The position numbers were made by a program, and so were the translations under genes. A DNA stretch of 64,000 nt from Jiangella sp. DSM 45060 (GTDB lineage Bacteria; Actinomycetota; Actinomycetes; Jiangellales; Jiangellaceae), in contig NZ_LT629771.1 of the NCBI RefSeq assembly GCF_900105175.1, positions 620,001-684,000 on the forward strand, read 5' to 3'. This document shows, one piece after another, positions 26,263 to 34,943 of this stretch. The number at the start of each line of letters is the position of its first letter. Position 1 is the stretch's first letter. The notes beneath the pieces were generated by a model that was not told the origin of the DNA, did not search any database, and was given only the letters and a program-made list of their open reading frames with translations.

Positions 26263-27693
26263 CTAGGTCTGCAGAATGCCGTCCACTCGCCGCGGAATGC
26301 CCGGACCGGCCTCGCGGAGCTCCTCGGGCAGCACGTGCTCGGGCGCGTTCTGGTACGAGATCGGACGCAGCCACCGGCGGATCGACGTGGGGCCGACGGA
26401 GGTGTGCGTGCTGAGGCTGGCCGACGGGTACGGCCCGCCGTGCTGCATGGCCCACGTGACGGCGACGCCGGTCGGGAAGCCGCCGAACAGCAGCCGGCCG
26501 GCCCGTTGCCGCAGTGCGGTGTGCAGCTGGCCGACCAGCGCGGTCTCGCCGTCGCCGGCGTGGATGGTCGCGGTCAGCTGGCCCTCGAGGCGGTCCAGCG
26601 CGGCCAGCAGCTCGTCGGTGTCGCGGTACTCGATGACCAGCGCGGTCGGGCCGAAGCACTCCTCGAGCAGCTCGGCGTCGAGGTCGGCGGCGGCGACGGA
26701 GAACAGCGCCGGACGGCCGAGCGCGGGGTCGTCGCCCTGGCCGTCGCCGAGCGTGCGCAGCCGGTCGTCGGCGCGCCGCCGCTCGGTCTCGGCCCGGTAG
26801 GCGTCGCGGATGGAGTCGTTGAGCATGCGCCCGGCCGGCACCTCGGCCAGCTTCGCGCCCAGCGCGGCCCGCAGTTCGTCGGCGCCCGCGGGCGCGAACA
26901 GCAGCCCTGGCTTGGTGCAGAACTGGCCGACGCCCATGGTGATCGAGCCGACGTACCCGGCGGCGAACTCCTGTGCCTGGCCTTGTGCCACCTCGGGCGT
27001 GACGACCAGCGGGTTCAGGCTGCCGAGCTCGCCGTAGAACGGGATCGGCTGCGGCCGCGCGGCGGCGAGGTCGGCCAGCGCCCGGCCGCCCCGGGTGGAA
27101 CCGGTGAAGCCGACGGCGCGGACGTCGGGGTGCTGGACCAGAGCGGTGCCGGCCTCCAGGCCCTCGACCAGGCCGAGCGTGCCCTCGGGCAGTTTGGCCT
27201 CGGCCAGCCCGGCCCGCATGGCGGCGAAGGTGCGCCGGCTGGTCTCGGGGTGCGACGGGTGTGCCTTGACGACGACGGGGCAGCCGGCCGCGAGCGCGGA
27301 CGCGGTGTCGCCGCCGGGCACGCTGAACGCGAGCGGGAAGTTGGACGCGCCGAAGACGCCCACGACGCCGACCGGCACGAGCATGCGCCGCAGGTCGGGC
27401 TTCGGGCCCATCGGGGTGTCGCCGGCGTGGTCGATGGTGGCCTCGACGTACGAGCCCTCGCGCAGCACCTCGCCGAACAGCCGCAGCTGGTACGTGGTGC
27501 GGGTGAGCTCGCCGTTCAGGCGGGTGGCGCCCAATCCGGTCTCGGTGTCGGCGGTGGAGACGATGGCGTCGCGGTCGTCCTCGAGCGCGGCGGCGACGGC
27601 GTCGAGAGCGTCGGCCCGGCGGACGCGGCCGGCCTGCTCGAACGGCGCTGCGGCCTCGGCCGCGGCGCCGACGGCGTGATCGACGTCAGACAT
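26263..27693 (-). CDS. Aldehyde dehydrogenase, probable 2-oxoglutarate semialdehyde dehydrogenase
   Basis: Oxidises the semialdehyde to 2-oxoglutarate with NAD(P)+, the last step of hydroxyproline breakdown. 476 aa with the ALDH residues Asn118 (GASNFP), Lys143 (VVVKAHPSHP), Glu222 (FYGELGSLNP) and nucleophile Cys259 (GVGQFCTKPG). The KAHPSHP and QFCTKPGL patterns match the KGSADH subgroup seen in hydroxyproline and pentose pathways. It sits between the dehydrogenase subunits and the deaminase. A perfect palindrome (27789-27809) lies 96 nt upstream. The family is certain; the substrate comes from context. Confidence 0.92.
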   Translation of the reverse strand: MSDVDHAVGAAAEAAAPFEQAGRVRRADALDAVAAALEDDRDAIVSTADTETGLGATRLNGELTRTTYQLRLFGEVLREGSYVEATIDHAGDTPMGPKPDLRRMLVPVGVVGVFGASNFPLAFSVPGGDTASALAAGCPVVVKAHPSHPETSRRTFAAMRAGLAEAKLPEGTLGLVEGLEAGTALVQHPDVRAVGFTGSTRGGRALADLAAARPQPIPFYGELGSLNPLVVTPEVAQGQAQEFAAGYVGSITMGVGQFCTKPGLLFAPAGADELRAALGAKLAEVPAGRMLNDSIRDAYRAETERRRADDRLRTLGDGQGDDPALGRPALFSVAAADLDAELLEECFGPTALVIEYRDTDELLAALDRLEGQLTATIHAGDGETALVGQLHTALRQRAGRLLFGGFPTGVAVTWAMQHGGPYPSASLSTHTSVGPTSIRRWLRPISYQNAPEHVLPEELREAGPGIPRRVDGILQT

Positions 27694-27788
27694 GCATGAG
27701 CCTTCCAGGTTCGGTGCGGGGTGGGTCGTCGACGAGCGGTCCGCCGGGCGCCGGACGCCGTCGTCGTGTGCTTCCTGCAGAATATCTT

Positions 27789-27809
27789 AGTGACATGTGA
27801 AATGTCACT
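27789..27809. promoter_or_regulatory. Perfect palindrome containing the shared dyad, upstream of the semialdehyde dehydrogenase
   Basis: AGTGACAT and ATGTCACT (8 bp each) flank a 5-nt centre. The core GTGAAATGTCAC (27797-27808) fits the GTRNNATNNYAC dyad found at other promoters in the window. It lies in an AT-rich patch of the 153-bp gap before the aldehyde dehydrogenase gene. Confidence 0.65.
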
Positions 27810-27846
27810 GTTGTCCAGTGTGACCGGCATCGCCCGCCGGAGGCGT

Positions 27847-29247
27847 TCATCCGACGCCCCCGAGCCGGTCGAGCGAGATCGGAACGGCGATCGGCCGTTC
27901 GCTCACCCCCTGTAGGTCGAGCGCCGACACGGTGTCTGAACCAGCGGCCGACGCGGTGAGGCAGGTGGTGGCGTACCCACACACCCGTCCCTGACACCAT
28001 CCCATGCCGGCCCGGCTCAGCAGTTTCGCGGTCCGCGGATCGGTCGCGCCGAGGTCGTCGACCGCGGCGCGCACCTCGCCCGCGGTCACCTCCTCGCACC
28101 GGCAGACCAGCGTGTCGTCGTCGAGCCAGCACTGCCAGCCGTCGCGCACCGGGTGGACGGCGTGCATGGCGGCGGCGAACCGGCGCAGCGCCCGCCGCCG
28201 GCGGCGCAGCCGGGACGGCACGGGGGCCACGCCGGACCCGGTCGCGGCCGCGACGGCCGCCGTCCCGGCGATCTCGCCCTCGACGACGGCCAGCGGCGCC
28301 CCGCCGACGCCGCAGGCCTCGCCGGCGACGTAGACGCCGGGCACCGACGTGCGCTGGTGCTCGTCGACCTCGACGACGAGCGAGCCGTCGGCGTCGACGC
28401 GGGTGGCGACGCCCAGAGCGAGCGGCAGCTCCAGCTGCGGCGTGAACCCCCAACCGACCGCGACGGCGTCGCACTCGACGACCCGCTCCGAGCCGGGCAC
28501 GATGCGCCACTCGCGGTCCAGCTTCGCGACGGTGACGGCCTCGACGACGTCGGCGCCGTGCGCCGCGACGACGGCCCGGCGCGCGTGGAACGGCACCCGG
28601 CGCCGGGCCAGCGCTGCGGCGTACCCCGCGCCCTCCGTCAGTTTGGCCGCGACCGGCAGCACCGCGCCGGTGTGCCGGGTCCAGCCGGCCGGGCCGTTGG
28701 CCTCGTACACGCCGACGACCCGTGCGCCGCGGGCGGCCAGCCCGGCCGCCACCGGCAGCAGGAACGGCCCGGTGCCGCCGACGACGACGCGCCGTCCGAC
28801 GAGCACCTCGTTGCCCTTGAGCAGGGCCTGGGCGCCCCCGGCGGTGTAGACGCCCGGCAGGTCCCAGCTGCGGAACGGGACCTGCCGGTCGTACGCGCCG
28901 GGGGCGAGCACCAGGCTCCTGGCGGCCAGCTCGTGCTCGGCGTCGCCGGCCAGTGACCGGACGACGAACCCGTCGGCGGCCGAGCCGGACACCGTCCACA
29001 CCTGGTGGCCGAAATGGCGGACGGCGCCGGACGCGCCGGCGACCAGCCCGCGGAACGTGCCCAGGTCGTGGTGGAGGTCGGCGACCGCCCCCAGGTCGCC
29101 GGGCCGGTGCCGCCAGTACTGGCCGCCGGGCTGCCGACCGGCGTCGATCAGCGCGACGCGGGCACCGCCCGCGAGCGCCGCCACGGCGGCGGCCAGCCCG
29201 GCCGGGCCGGCCCCCACGACCGCGACGTCATACGGCGAGGTGGCCAC
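27847..29247 (-). CDS. FAD-dependent oxidoreductase, HcnB-like subunit of D-hydroxyproline dehydrogenase
   Basis: 466-aa flavoprotein. The N-terminal Rossmann FAD motif VAVVGAGPAGLAAA is followed by QPGGQYWRHRPG. A second dinucleotide-binding segment is VVVGGTGPFLLPVAAGLAARG. The C-terminal Fe-S-type cysteine cluster of HcnB/SoxA-like proteins is CRCEE (Cys382, Cys384) and WCQGRVCG (Cys418, Cys423). It overlaps the 2Fe-2S subunit gene by 20 nt. Pseudomonas uses such a three-part enzyme (LhpB, LhpE, LhpF) to oxidise cis-4-hydroxy-D-proline; this gene fits the HcnB-like LhpE place. The electron acceptor is probably the respiratory chain. Confidence 0.85.
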   Translation of the reverse strand: MATSPYDVAVVGAGPAGLAAAVAALAGGARVALIDAGRQPGGQYWRHRPGDLGAVADLHHDLGTFRGLVAGASGAVRHFGHQVWTVSGSAADGFVVRSLAGDAEHELAARSLVLAPGAYDRQVPFRSWDLPGVYTAGGAQALLKGNEVLVGRRVVVGGTGPFLLPVAAGLAARGARVVGVYEANGPAGWTRHTGAVLPVAAKLTEGAGYAAALARRRVPFHARRAVVAAHGADVVEAVTVAKLDREWRIVPGSERVVECDAVAVGWGFTPQLELPLALGVATRVDADGSLVVEVDEHQRTSVPGVYVAGEACGVGGAPLAVVEGEIAGTAAVAAATGSGVAPVPSRLRRRRRALRRFAAAMHAVHPVRDGWQCWLDDDTLVCRCEEVTAGEVRAAVDDLGATDPRTAKLLSRAGMGWCQGRVCGYATTCLTASAAGSDTVSALDLQGVSERPIAVPISLDRLGGVG

Positions 29248-29497
29248 GGCCGTCTCCCTCCTGGCTGCGGACGATCGAGCCCGCGGCCGCCGGCGTCAGG
29301 CAGGCCCGCTGGTTGGGGACGTCGTCGACGGTCACCAGGCAGTCGAAGCAGACGCCGATGCCGCAGAACAGGCCGCGCGGGCGGCCCTCGCGCCGGGTCG
29401 TCCGCCAGGACCGCACCCCGGCGTCGATCAGCGCTGCGCCGACGGTCTGCCCCTCGGTGAACGCGATGGCGCGCCCGTCGAACTCGAACTCAGTCAT
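29228..29497 (-). CDS. (2Fe-2S)-binding subunit, HcnA-like, of D-hydroxyproline dehydrogenase
   Basis: 89-aa ferredoxin-like subunit with a 2Fe-2S cluster motif LFCGIGVCFDC and a distal RAC (Cys45, 50, 53, 66). The start at 29497 follows GAGGAG; an earlier in-frame ATG lies in the large palindrome upstream and lacks similarity. The 3' end overlaps the HcnB-like gene by 20 nt, so stoichiometric production is likely. It corresponds to LhpF/HcnA-type subunits that pass electrons between the two flavoproteins. Confidence 0.9.
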   Translation of the reverse strand: MTEFEFDGRAIAFTEGQTVGAALIDAGVRSWRTTRREGRPRGLFCGIGVCFDCLVTVDDVPNQRACLTPAAAGSIVRSQEGDGRGHLAV

Positions 29498-29533
29498 CGG
29501 CGCCTCCTCGGCTCTGCGGTGAGGATGCGGGGA

Positions 29534-29652
29534 CTTTGCAATGAGCACCGATACGCATCACCTGCGGCTCGTGATGGATGAGGGTGTGGTGGCGCTCTGG
29601 CGCCACCACACCCTCACCCATCGAGGCGTGCGTATCGGTGCTCATTGCAAAG
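29534..29652. repeat. 119-bp nested palindrome between dehydrogenase subunit genes
   Basis: Outer arms of 24 bp match perfectly (29534-29557 with 29629-29652; they contain TTTGCAATGAGCACCGATAC). An inner pair of 22-bp arms (29573-29594 with 29601-29622) has one mismatch and closes on a CTCTGG loop. Between them is an unequal bulge of 15 and 6 nt. It lies 37 nt upstream of the 2Fe-2S subunit start and 40 nt after the stop of the DAO-type subunit. It is shaped like a repetitive extragenic palindrome or MITE. No transposase is nearby. Confidence 0.9.
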
Positions 29653-29692
29653 CGGCGCCACACCGTGCGGCGACGTGGGGCGGACGGCATGG

Positions 29693-30847
29693 TCACGCGG
29701 CCTCCGCAGGGTCGAACCGCTCCGGGCGGAACGGCGTCATGTCGAGGTCGGGCCGGTCGCCGCCGACGAGCTGGGCGATCAGCCGCCCGGTGGCGGCGGC
29801 GAGGCCGATGCCCGCGCCCTCGTGCCCGCACGCGTGGAAGAGGCCGGGTGCGCGCGGGTCCGGGCCGATCACCGGCAGGTGGTCGGGGCAGTACGGGCGG
29901 AAGCCGCGGTAGGTGCGGATGACCTGCACGCCGGCCAGCACGGGGAACAGCGCGACCGCCTGCGCGGCCAGCGCCCGCAGCACGCGCACGGACAGCGTGC
30001 GGTCGTAGCCGACCCGCTCGCGGCTGGCGCCGATGAGGATGGTCCCGGCCTCGGTGCCCTCGACGACGGGCGACGTCTGGAGGTCGGCGTCGTCGCTGGC
30101 GACGTCGGCGACGTACTCGGCCGCGTAGACCTTGTGCCGGACGAGGCGCGGCAGCGGCTCGGTGACCAGGATGAAACCGCGCCGCGGCAGCACCGGCACG
30201 TCGACGCCGGCCAGCGAGGCGATGTCGCCGCCCCACGTCCCGGCGGCGTTGACGACGGCGCCCGCGGGCAGGTCGCCGGCCGTCGTCCGCACACCGGTCA
30301 CGCGGTCGCCGGAGCGCAGGAACCCCGTCACCTCGACGCCGGTGCGCACCGTCGCGCCCTTGGCCCGGGCCGCGCGCAGCAGCCGGGCGGCCGCCAGCAT
30401 CGGCTGCACCTGCGCGTCGCCCGGGTACAGCACGCCACCGGCCAGCGACGGCGTCAGGTGCGGCTCGTGCTCGGCCAGCTCGCCGGACGGCACCACGACC
30501 GTCTCGACCCCGGCGTCGGCCTGGGCGGAAGCCAGCGCCACCAGCGCGTCGAACCCGGCCGGCGTCGACGCGACCACCAGGCCGCCCTTGCTGTCGTACT
30601 CGAACCCGCCGACCTCGACGGCCAGCTCCCGCCACAGCCCGGACGACAGCAGCGCGAGGTCCAGCTCGGCGCCCGGCGGCTTGTCCGAGACCAGGATGTT
30701 GCCCTCGCCGGCGCCGGTGGTGCCGCCGGCCACCGAGCCGCGGTCGACGACGGTGACGGAGCGCCCGGACCGCGCCGCGTACCAGGCGGTGGCCGCGCCG
30801 ACGACGCCGGCGCCGATCACCAGGACGTCGGCGGCGTCAGTGGGCAC
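29693..30847 (-). CDS. FAD-dependent amine oxidoreductase (DAO/HcnC family), catalytic subunit of D-hydroxyproline dehydrogenase
   Basis: 384-aa DAO-family flavoprotein. The FAD-binding motif is [20 protein letters not shown] (residues 8-27), then [22 protein letters not shown] and the C-terminal [17 protein letters not shown]. This is the DadA/HcnC/LhpB type that dehydrogenates cyclic or D-amino acids. Its start overlaps the stop region of the peptide-importer ATPase by 11 nt, so import and oxidation are translationally linked. The two partner subunits follow after a 119-bp palindrome. Substrate (cis-4-hydroxy-D-proline) is inferred from the adjacent epimerase. Confidence 0.88.
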   Translation of the reverse strand: MPTDAADVLVIGAGVVGAATAWYAARSGRSVTVVDRGSVAGGTTGAGEGNILVSDKPPGAELDLALLSSGLWRELAVEVGGFEYDSKGGLVVASTPAGFDALVALASAQADAGVETVVVPSGELAEHEPHLTPSLAGGVLYPGDAQVQPMLAAARLLRAARAKGATVRTGVEVTGFLRSGDRVTGVRTTAGDLPAGAVVNAAGTWGGDIASLAGVDVPVLPRRGFILVTEPLPRLVRHKVYAAEYVADVASDDADLQTSPVVEGTEAGTILIGASRERVGYDRTLSVRVLRALAAQAVALFPVLAGVQVIRTYRGFRPYCPDHLPVIGPDPRAPGLFHACGHEGAGIGLAAATGRLIAQLVGGDRPDLDMTPFRPERFDPAEAA

Positions 30848-31982
30848 CGGGCGGTCCTCCGGGGGTGAGCCCGCCGGCGACGTGCGCCCCAGTAGCGTCG
30901 ACGGCGGTCTCGGTTCCGCTGGTGTCGTCGGCGGCGGGTGTCAGCGCGACGTCCTCGGGCTTCACCTCGTGCGGCGCGAGCTTCCCGGACAGGATGTCCT
31001 CGGCGTAGTGGCAGGCCACCTTGTGCCCGGGCGCCACCAGCGGCAGCTCGCGCAGCGCCGGACGCTCGGTGTCGCACTTCGCCGCCTGCTTCCACGGGCA
31101 CCGGGTGTGGAACCGGCAGCCGGCCGGCGGGTTCGCCGGCGACGGCAGGTCGCCCTGCAGCAGGATGCGGTTGCGCGATTCCTCGACGTTCGGGTCGGGC
31201 ACCGGCACCGCGCTCATCAGCGCCCGCGTGTACGGGTGCAGCGGCTGGCGGTAGAGGTCGGCGGCCGGCGCCTGCTCGACGATGCCGCCCAGGTACATGA
31301 CGGCGACCGTCTTGCTGATGTGCCGGACGACGGCGAGGTCGTGCGCGATGACGACGTAGGTGAGCGAGAACCGCTCCTGCAACTCCTTGAGCAGGTTGAT
31401 CACCTGCGCCTGGATCGACACGTCCAGCGCGGACACCGGCTCGTCGGCGATGATCAGCGACGGGTTCAGGGCCAGCGCGCGGGCGATGCCGAGGCGCTGG
31501 CGCTGCCCGCCGGAGAACTCGTGCGGGTACCGGTTCACCACCGACTCGGGCAGCCCGACGACGTCGAGCAGCTCGCGGACGCGCTTGGCGTGCGCGGCCG
31601 AGCCGCCGGGGAACTTGTGCGCCCGCAGCGGCTCGGTGAGCATCGACTCCACGCTCTGCCGCGGGTCGAGGCTGGCCATCGGGTCCTGGAAGACCATCTG
31701 GAACTGGCGGCGAACGGCGCGCATCTTCCGCTCGCTGAGCGCCAGGATGTCCTGGCCGTCCAGCGTGACGGAGCCCTTCGTCGGCTCGGTCAGCCGCATG
31801 ATCGCGCGGCCGAGCGTCGACTTGCCGCAGCCGGACTCGCCGACCAGCCCGAACGTCGTGCCGGCCTCGATGTCGAGGTCGACGCCGTCGACGGCCTTGA
31901 CGGCGCCGACGGTGCGCTGGAACAGCGTCCCCGCCTTGATCGGGAAGTGGACCTCGAGGTCACGGACTTGGAGCAGGCTCAC
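30837..31982 (-). CDS. Peptide ABC transporter ATP-binding protein (DppF/OppF type)
   Basis: 381-aa ATPase of an oligopeptide importer. The GTG start (31982) overlaps the stop of the previous gene as GTGA. Walker A is GESGCGKST, signature [15 protein letters not shown], Walker [14 protein letters not shown] and H-loop [10 protein letters not shown]. The C-terminal oligopeptide/dipeptide domain has cysteines in [11 protein letters not shown]. The tail is about 40 residues longer than usual and Thr/Ala/Gly-rich. It precedes and overlaps the D-hydroxyproline dehydrogenase gene. Confidence 0.95.
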   Translation of the reverse strand: MSLLQVRDLEVHFPIKAGTLFQRTVGAVKAVDGVDLDIEAGTTFGLVGESGCGKSTLGRAIMRLTEPTKGSVTLDGQDILALSERKMRAVRRQFQMVFQDPMASLDPRQSVESMLTEPLRAHKFPGGSAAHAKRVRELLDVVGLPESVVNRYPHEFSGGQRQRLGIARALALNPSLIIADEPVSALDVSIQAQVINLLKELQERFSLTYVVIAHDLAVVRHISKTVAVMYLGGIVEQAPAADLYRQPLHPYTRALMSAVPVPDPNVEESRNRILLQGDLPSPANPPAGCRFHTRCPWKQAAKCDTERPALRELPLVAPGHKVACHYAEDILSGKLAPHEVKPEDVALTPAADDTSGTETAVDATGAHVAGGLTPGGPPGAH

Positions 31983-32995
31983 CGGGCCACGTTCCCTTCG
32001 TGCAGGCTCACGTCCTGGCCGACCGGCCGCACGCAGCGGACCGGGTGCGGCACGATCGGCGTGCCGAGCTCGGCCACCGGCGGCGGACCGGACAGGCACT
32101 CGGCCACCGCCCGCTCGCAGCGCGGCTGGAAGGCACACCCACGCTCCCATGCGACGGTGTCGCGGGCGGAACCGGGGATGGTGTGCAGCAGGTCGGCCGG
32201 ATCGTCGTCGTCGATGCGCGGGATCGACTGCAGCAGGCCGTCGGTGTACGGGTGCGACGGCCGTGCGAACAGGTCCTTCGTCCCCGCCGACTCCACGATG
32301 CGGCCGGAGTACATGACGTGGACGTCGTCGCACAGGCCGGCGACGACGCCGAGGTCATGCGTGATCATGATCATCCCGCAGCCGCTCTCGGCCACCAGCG
32401 TGCGCAGCAGGTCGAGGATCTGCGCCTGGATGGTGACGTCGAGCGCCGTCGTCGGCTCGTCCGCGATCAGCAGCTTCGGCCGGCAGGCGATCGCGATGGC
32501 GATCATCACCCGCTGACGCATGCCGCCGGAGAGCTGGTGCGGGTACTCGCCGAGGCGGCGCACCGGGTCGGGGATGCCGACGCGGCGCAGCAACTGCTCC
32601 GCCTCGGCCTTCGCCTCGCCCTTGGTCAGCCCGGCGTGCCGGGTGAGCACCTCGACCAGCTGCTTGCCATTGGTGACCACCGGGTTCAGCGACGTCATCG
32701 GGTCCTGGAAGATCATCGCGACGTCGCGGCCGCGGACGTCGCGCAGGGCGCGCTGGTCCATGTCCGTCAGCTCGTTGCCGTCGAGGGTGACGGTGCCGCC
32801 CACCTCGACGCCGCGCGACGGCAGCAGCCCCATGACGGCCAGCGACGTCACCGACTTCCCGGACCCGGACTCGCCGACGATGCCGACGGACTGGCCCGCG
32901 GCGACGTCGAACGTGACGCCGTCGACGGCGCGCACCGGATCGCTGCCGGACCGGGTGAACGTGACGGACAGGTCGCGCACTTCGAGCAGGCTCAT
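31979..32995 (-). CDS. Peptide ABC transporter ATP-binding protein (DppD/OppD type)
   Basis: 338-aa ATPase, partner of the DppF-type subunit. Walker A is GESGSGKS, signature [15 protein letters not shown], Walker [13 protein letters not shown] and H-loop MITHDLGVV. The C-terminal oligopeptide domain includes [15 protein letters not shown]. It starts 4 nt after the DppC-type permease stop and its own stop overlaps the next start. Together with the two permeases and the binding protein it makes a complete importer. Confidence 0.95.
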   Translation of the reverse strand: MSLLEVRDLSVTFTRSGSDPVRAVDGVTFDVAAGQSVGIVGESGSGKSVTSLAVMGLLPSRGVEVGGTVTLDGNELTDMDQRALRDVRGRDVAMIFQDPMTSLNPVVTNGKQLVEVLTRHAGLTKGEAKAEAEQLLRRVGIPDPVRRLGEYPHQLSGGMRQRVMIAIAIACRPKLLIADEPTTALDVTIQAQILDLLRTLVAESGCGMIMITHDLGVVAGLCDDVHVMYSGRIVESAGTKDLFARPSHPYTDGLLQSIPRIDDDDPADLLHTIPGSARDTVAWERGCAFQPRCERAVAECLSGPPPVAELGTPIVPHPVRCVRPVGQDVSLHEGNVAR

Positions 32996-32999
32996 GCCG

Positions 33000-33935
33000 T
33001 CACCGCCGGAACTTCGGGTCGAGGGCCTCGCGCAACGACTCGCCCACCAGGGTGAAGCCGAGCGCGGCGAGGACGATGGCCAGGCCGGGGTAGATCGCCA
33101 GCATCGGCGCCGACGTCAGCGTCTCCTGCGCGTCGGTGAGCATGCGGCCCCACTCGGGCGCCGACGGGTCGCTGCCGGACAGCCCGAGGAAGGCCAGCCC
33201 GGCCGCCTCGACGATGGCCAGCGCCAGCGTCAGCGTGCCCTGCACGATGACCGGGGTGAACGAGTTCGGCAGCACGTGCCGGAACACGATCGCCGAGCGC
33301 GAGATGCCCAGCGACCGCGCCGCCAGCACGTAGTCGGCGCCGCGCTGCCCGAGCATCTCGCCGCGCAACAGCCTGGCGAAGATCGGCACGTTCACCACGG
33401 CGATCGCGATCATCACCGAGGTGAGGCTCTGGCCGAGCATCGCGGCGACGGCGATGGCGAAGAGCAGGCCGGGCACCGACAGCATGATGTCGACGAAGCG
33501 CATGACGACGGTGTCGACCCAGCCACCGAACGCGCCGGCCAGCACGCCCAGCGCGATGCCGGCGACGGCGCCCAGCGCCAGCGCGACGACGCCGATCAGC
33601 AGCGACTGCCGGGCGCCGTAGATGATCCGGGAGAACACGTCGCGGCCGAGCGGGTCGATGCCCAGCCAGTGCTCGGCGGACGGGCCCGGGTACTGGCCCG
33701 GGCGGACCTGGTCCAGCCAGGAGTTGTCCGTGGGGGAGTACGGCGCGATCAGCGGCGCGAAGATCGCGACCAGGACGAAGACGGCGATGAGCGCCATGCC
33801 CACGACCGCCATCGGGTTGCGCACCAGCCGGCGCAGGGCCTCGCGGCCCAGGCTGGACGGCGGCCGCGCGGCCGCCTCCGTCGGGGCCGGGGCCGGTCCG
33901 CCCGGCTCGCCGGCGACCACCTCGTTGACGCTCAT
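33000..33935 (-). CDS. Peptide ABC transporter permease (DppC type)
   Basis: 311-aa inner-membrane permease with a cytoplasmic Ala/Pro-rich N-terminus, then six predicted transmembrane segments. DppC landmarks are HWLGIDPLGRDVFSRIIYGA, and the EAA-like loop LGISRSAIVFRHVLPNS that contacts the ATPase. The ATG (33935) overlaps the DppB-type stop as ATGA. The C-terminal ALGFTLVGESLREALDPKFR is typical. Confidence 0.95.
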   Translation of the reverse strand: MSVNEVVAGEPGGPAPAPTEAAARPPSSLGREALRRLVRNPMAVVGMALIAVFVLVAIFAPLIAPYSPTDNSWLDQVRPGQYPGPSAEHWLGIDPLGRDVFSRIIYGARQSLLIGVVALALGAVAGIALGVLAGAFGGWVDTVVMRFVDIMLSVPGLLFAIAVAAMLGQSLTSVMIAIAVVNVPIFARLLRGEMLGQRGADYVLAARSLGISRSAIVFRHVLPNSFTPVIVQGTLTLALAIVEAAGLAFLGLSGSDPSAPEWGRMLTDAQETLTSAPMLAIYPGLAIVLAALGFTLVGESLREALDPKFRR

Positions 33936-34936
33936 GAGACCCTCACCCGCGGATCGAGCAACCCGTAGACCAGGTCGACGATCATGTTGATGACGACGTA
34001 CACGACGGCGATGACCAGGATGAACCCCTGAATGGTCGGGAAGTCGCGTTGCACGATCGCGTCGGCCATGAACTTGCCGACGCCGGCGAACGCGAACACG
34101 GTCTCGGTGAGCACCGCACCGGCCAGCAGGACGCCGAGCTGCAGGCCGATGACCGTCGTCACCGGCAGCATCGCGTTCTTCAGCACGTGCCGCCGGGTGA
34201 TCGTGCCCGGCAGCAGGCCCTTGGCCTCGGCGGTGCGCACGTAGTCCTCGTTGACGACGTTGAGGACCGACGCCCTCGTGATGCGGACGATCACCGCGAG
34301 CGGGATCGACGCCAGCGCCAGCGCCGGCAGGATCAGGTGCTGGATGGCGTCCCAGCTGGCGTCCAGATTGCCGGTGACGATGCCGTCGAGGACGTAGAAC
34401 CCGGTGGGATGCTCCGCCCGGGCTCTCGCGTCGGCCCGGCCGGCGGTGGGCAGCCAGCCGAGCTCGACCGAGAAGACGTACTTGAGGATGTACGCCAGGA
34501 AGAAGATCGGGATCGTCACGCCGAGCAGCGACCCCGTCACCGCGAGGCTGTCGATCCAGGTGCCGTAGCGCCGGGCCGCCAGGTACCCCAGCGGGATCCC
34601 GACGGCGACGGCGATCAGCAGCGCCGCGAGCGCCAGCTCGATGGTGGCCGGGAACCGGCGCACCATCTCGTCGATGACCGGCTGCCCGGTCTGCAGCGAC
34701 GCGCCGAAGTCGAGCCGGACGGCCCGCCCCAGGAACTGGAGGTACTGCTCCCAGAGCGGGCGGTCCAGGCCCAGCTGCGATTCGATCGCCGCGACGGCCT
34801 CCGGCGTGGCCCGTTCTCCCAGCAGTGCTTGTGCCGGACCGCCGGGAAGGGCGCGGACCCATGCGAACAGCAGGACCGACAGACCCAGCAGGATCGGGAC
34901 GAGCAGGAGAAGGCGCCGGACGATGAATCTCAGCAC
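33932..34936 (-). CDS. Peptide ABC transporter permease (DppB type)
   Basis: 334-aa inner-membrane permease starting GTG, MLRFIVRRLLLLVPILLGLS, the usual first helix of DppB proteins. It has RALPGGPAQALLGE, the EAA-like loop EAKGLLPGTITRRHVLKNA and the C-terminal VNMIVDLVYGLLDPRVR. An internal loop of about 45 residues with GRADARARAEHPTGFYVLDG is common in actinobacterial members. It starts 7 nt after the binding-protein stop. Confidence 0.95.
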   Translation of the reverse strand: MLRFIVRRLLLLVPILLGLSVLLFAWVRALPGGPAQALLGERATPEAVAAIESQLGLDRPLWEQYLQFLGRAVRLDFGASLQTGQPVIDEMVRRFPATIELALAALLIAVAVGIPLGYLAARRYGTWIDSLAVTGSLLGVTIPIFFLAYILKYVFSVELGWLPTAGRADARARAEHPTGFYVLDGIVTGNLDASWDAIQHLILPALALASIPLAVIVRITRASVLNVVNEDYVRTAEAKGLLPGTITRRHVLKNAMLPVTTVIGLQLGVLLAGAVLTETVFAFAGVGKFMADAIVQRDFPTIQGFILVIAVVYVVINMIVDLVYGLLDPRVRVS

Positions 34937-34943
34937 GTGTCGA

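Noticed and set aside
29541-29660. Short frames reading out of the large palindrome as peptide genes
   Set aside because: Both strands give near-identical starts because of the inverted repeat itself; no ribosome binding site or conservation signal is visible.
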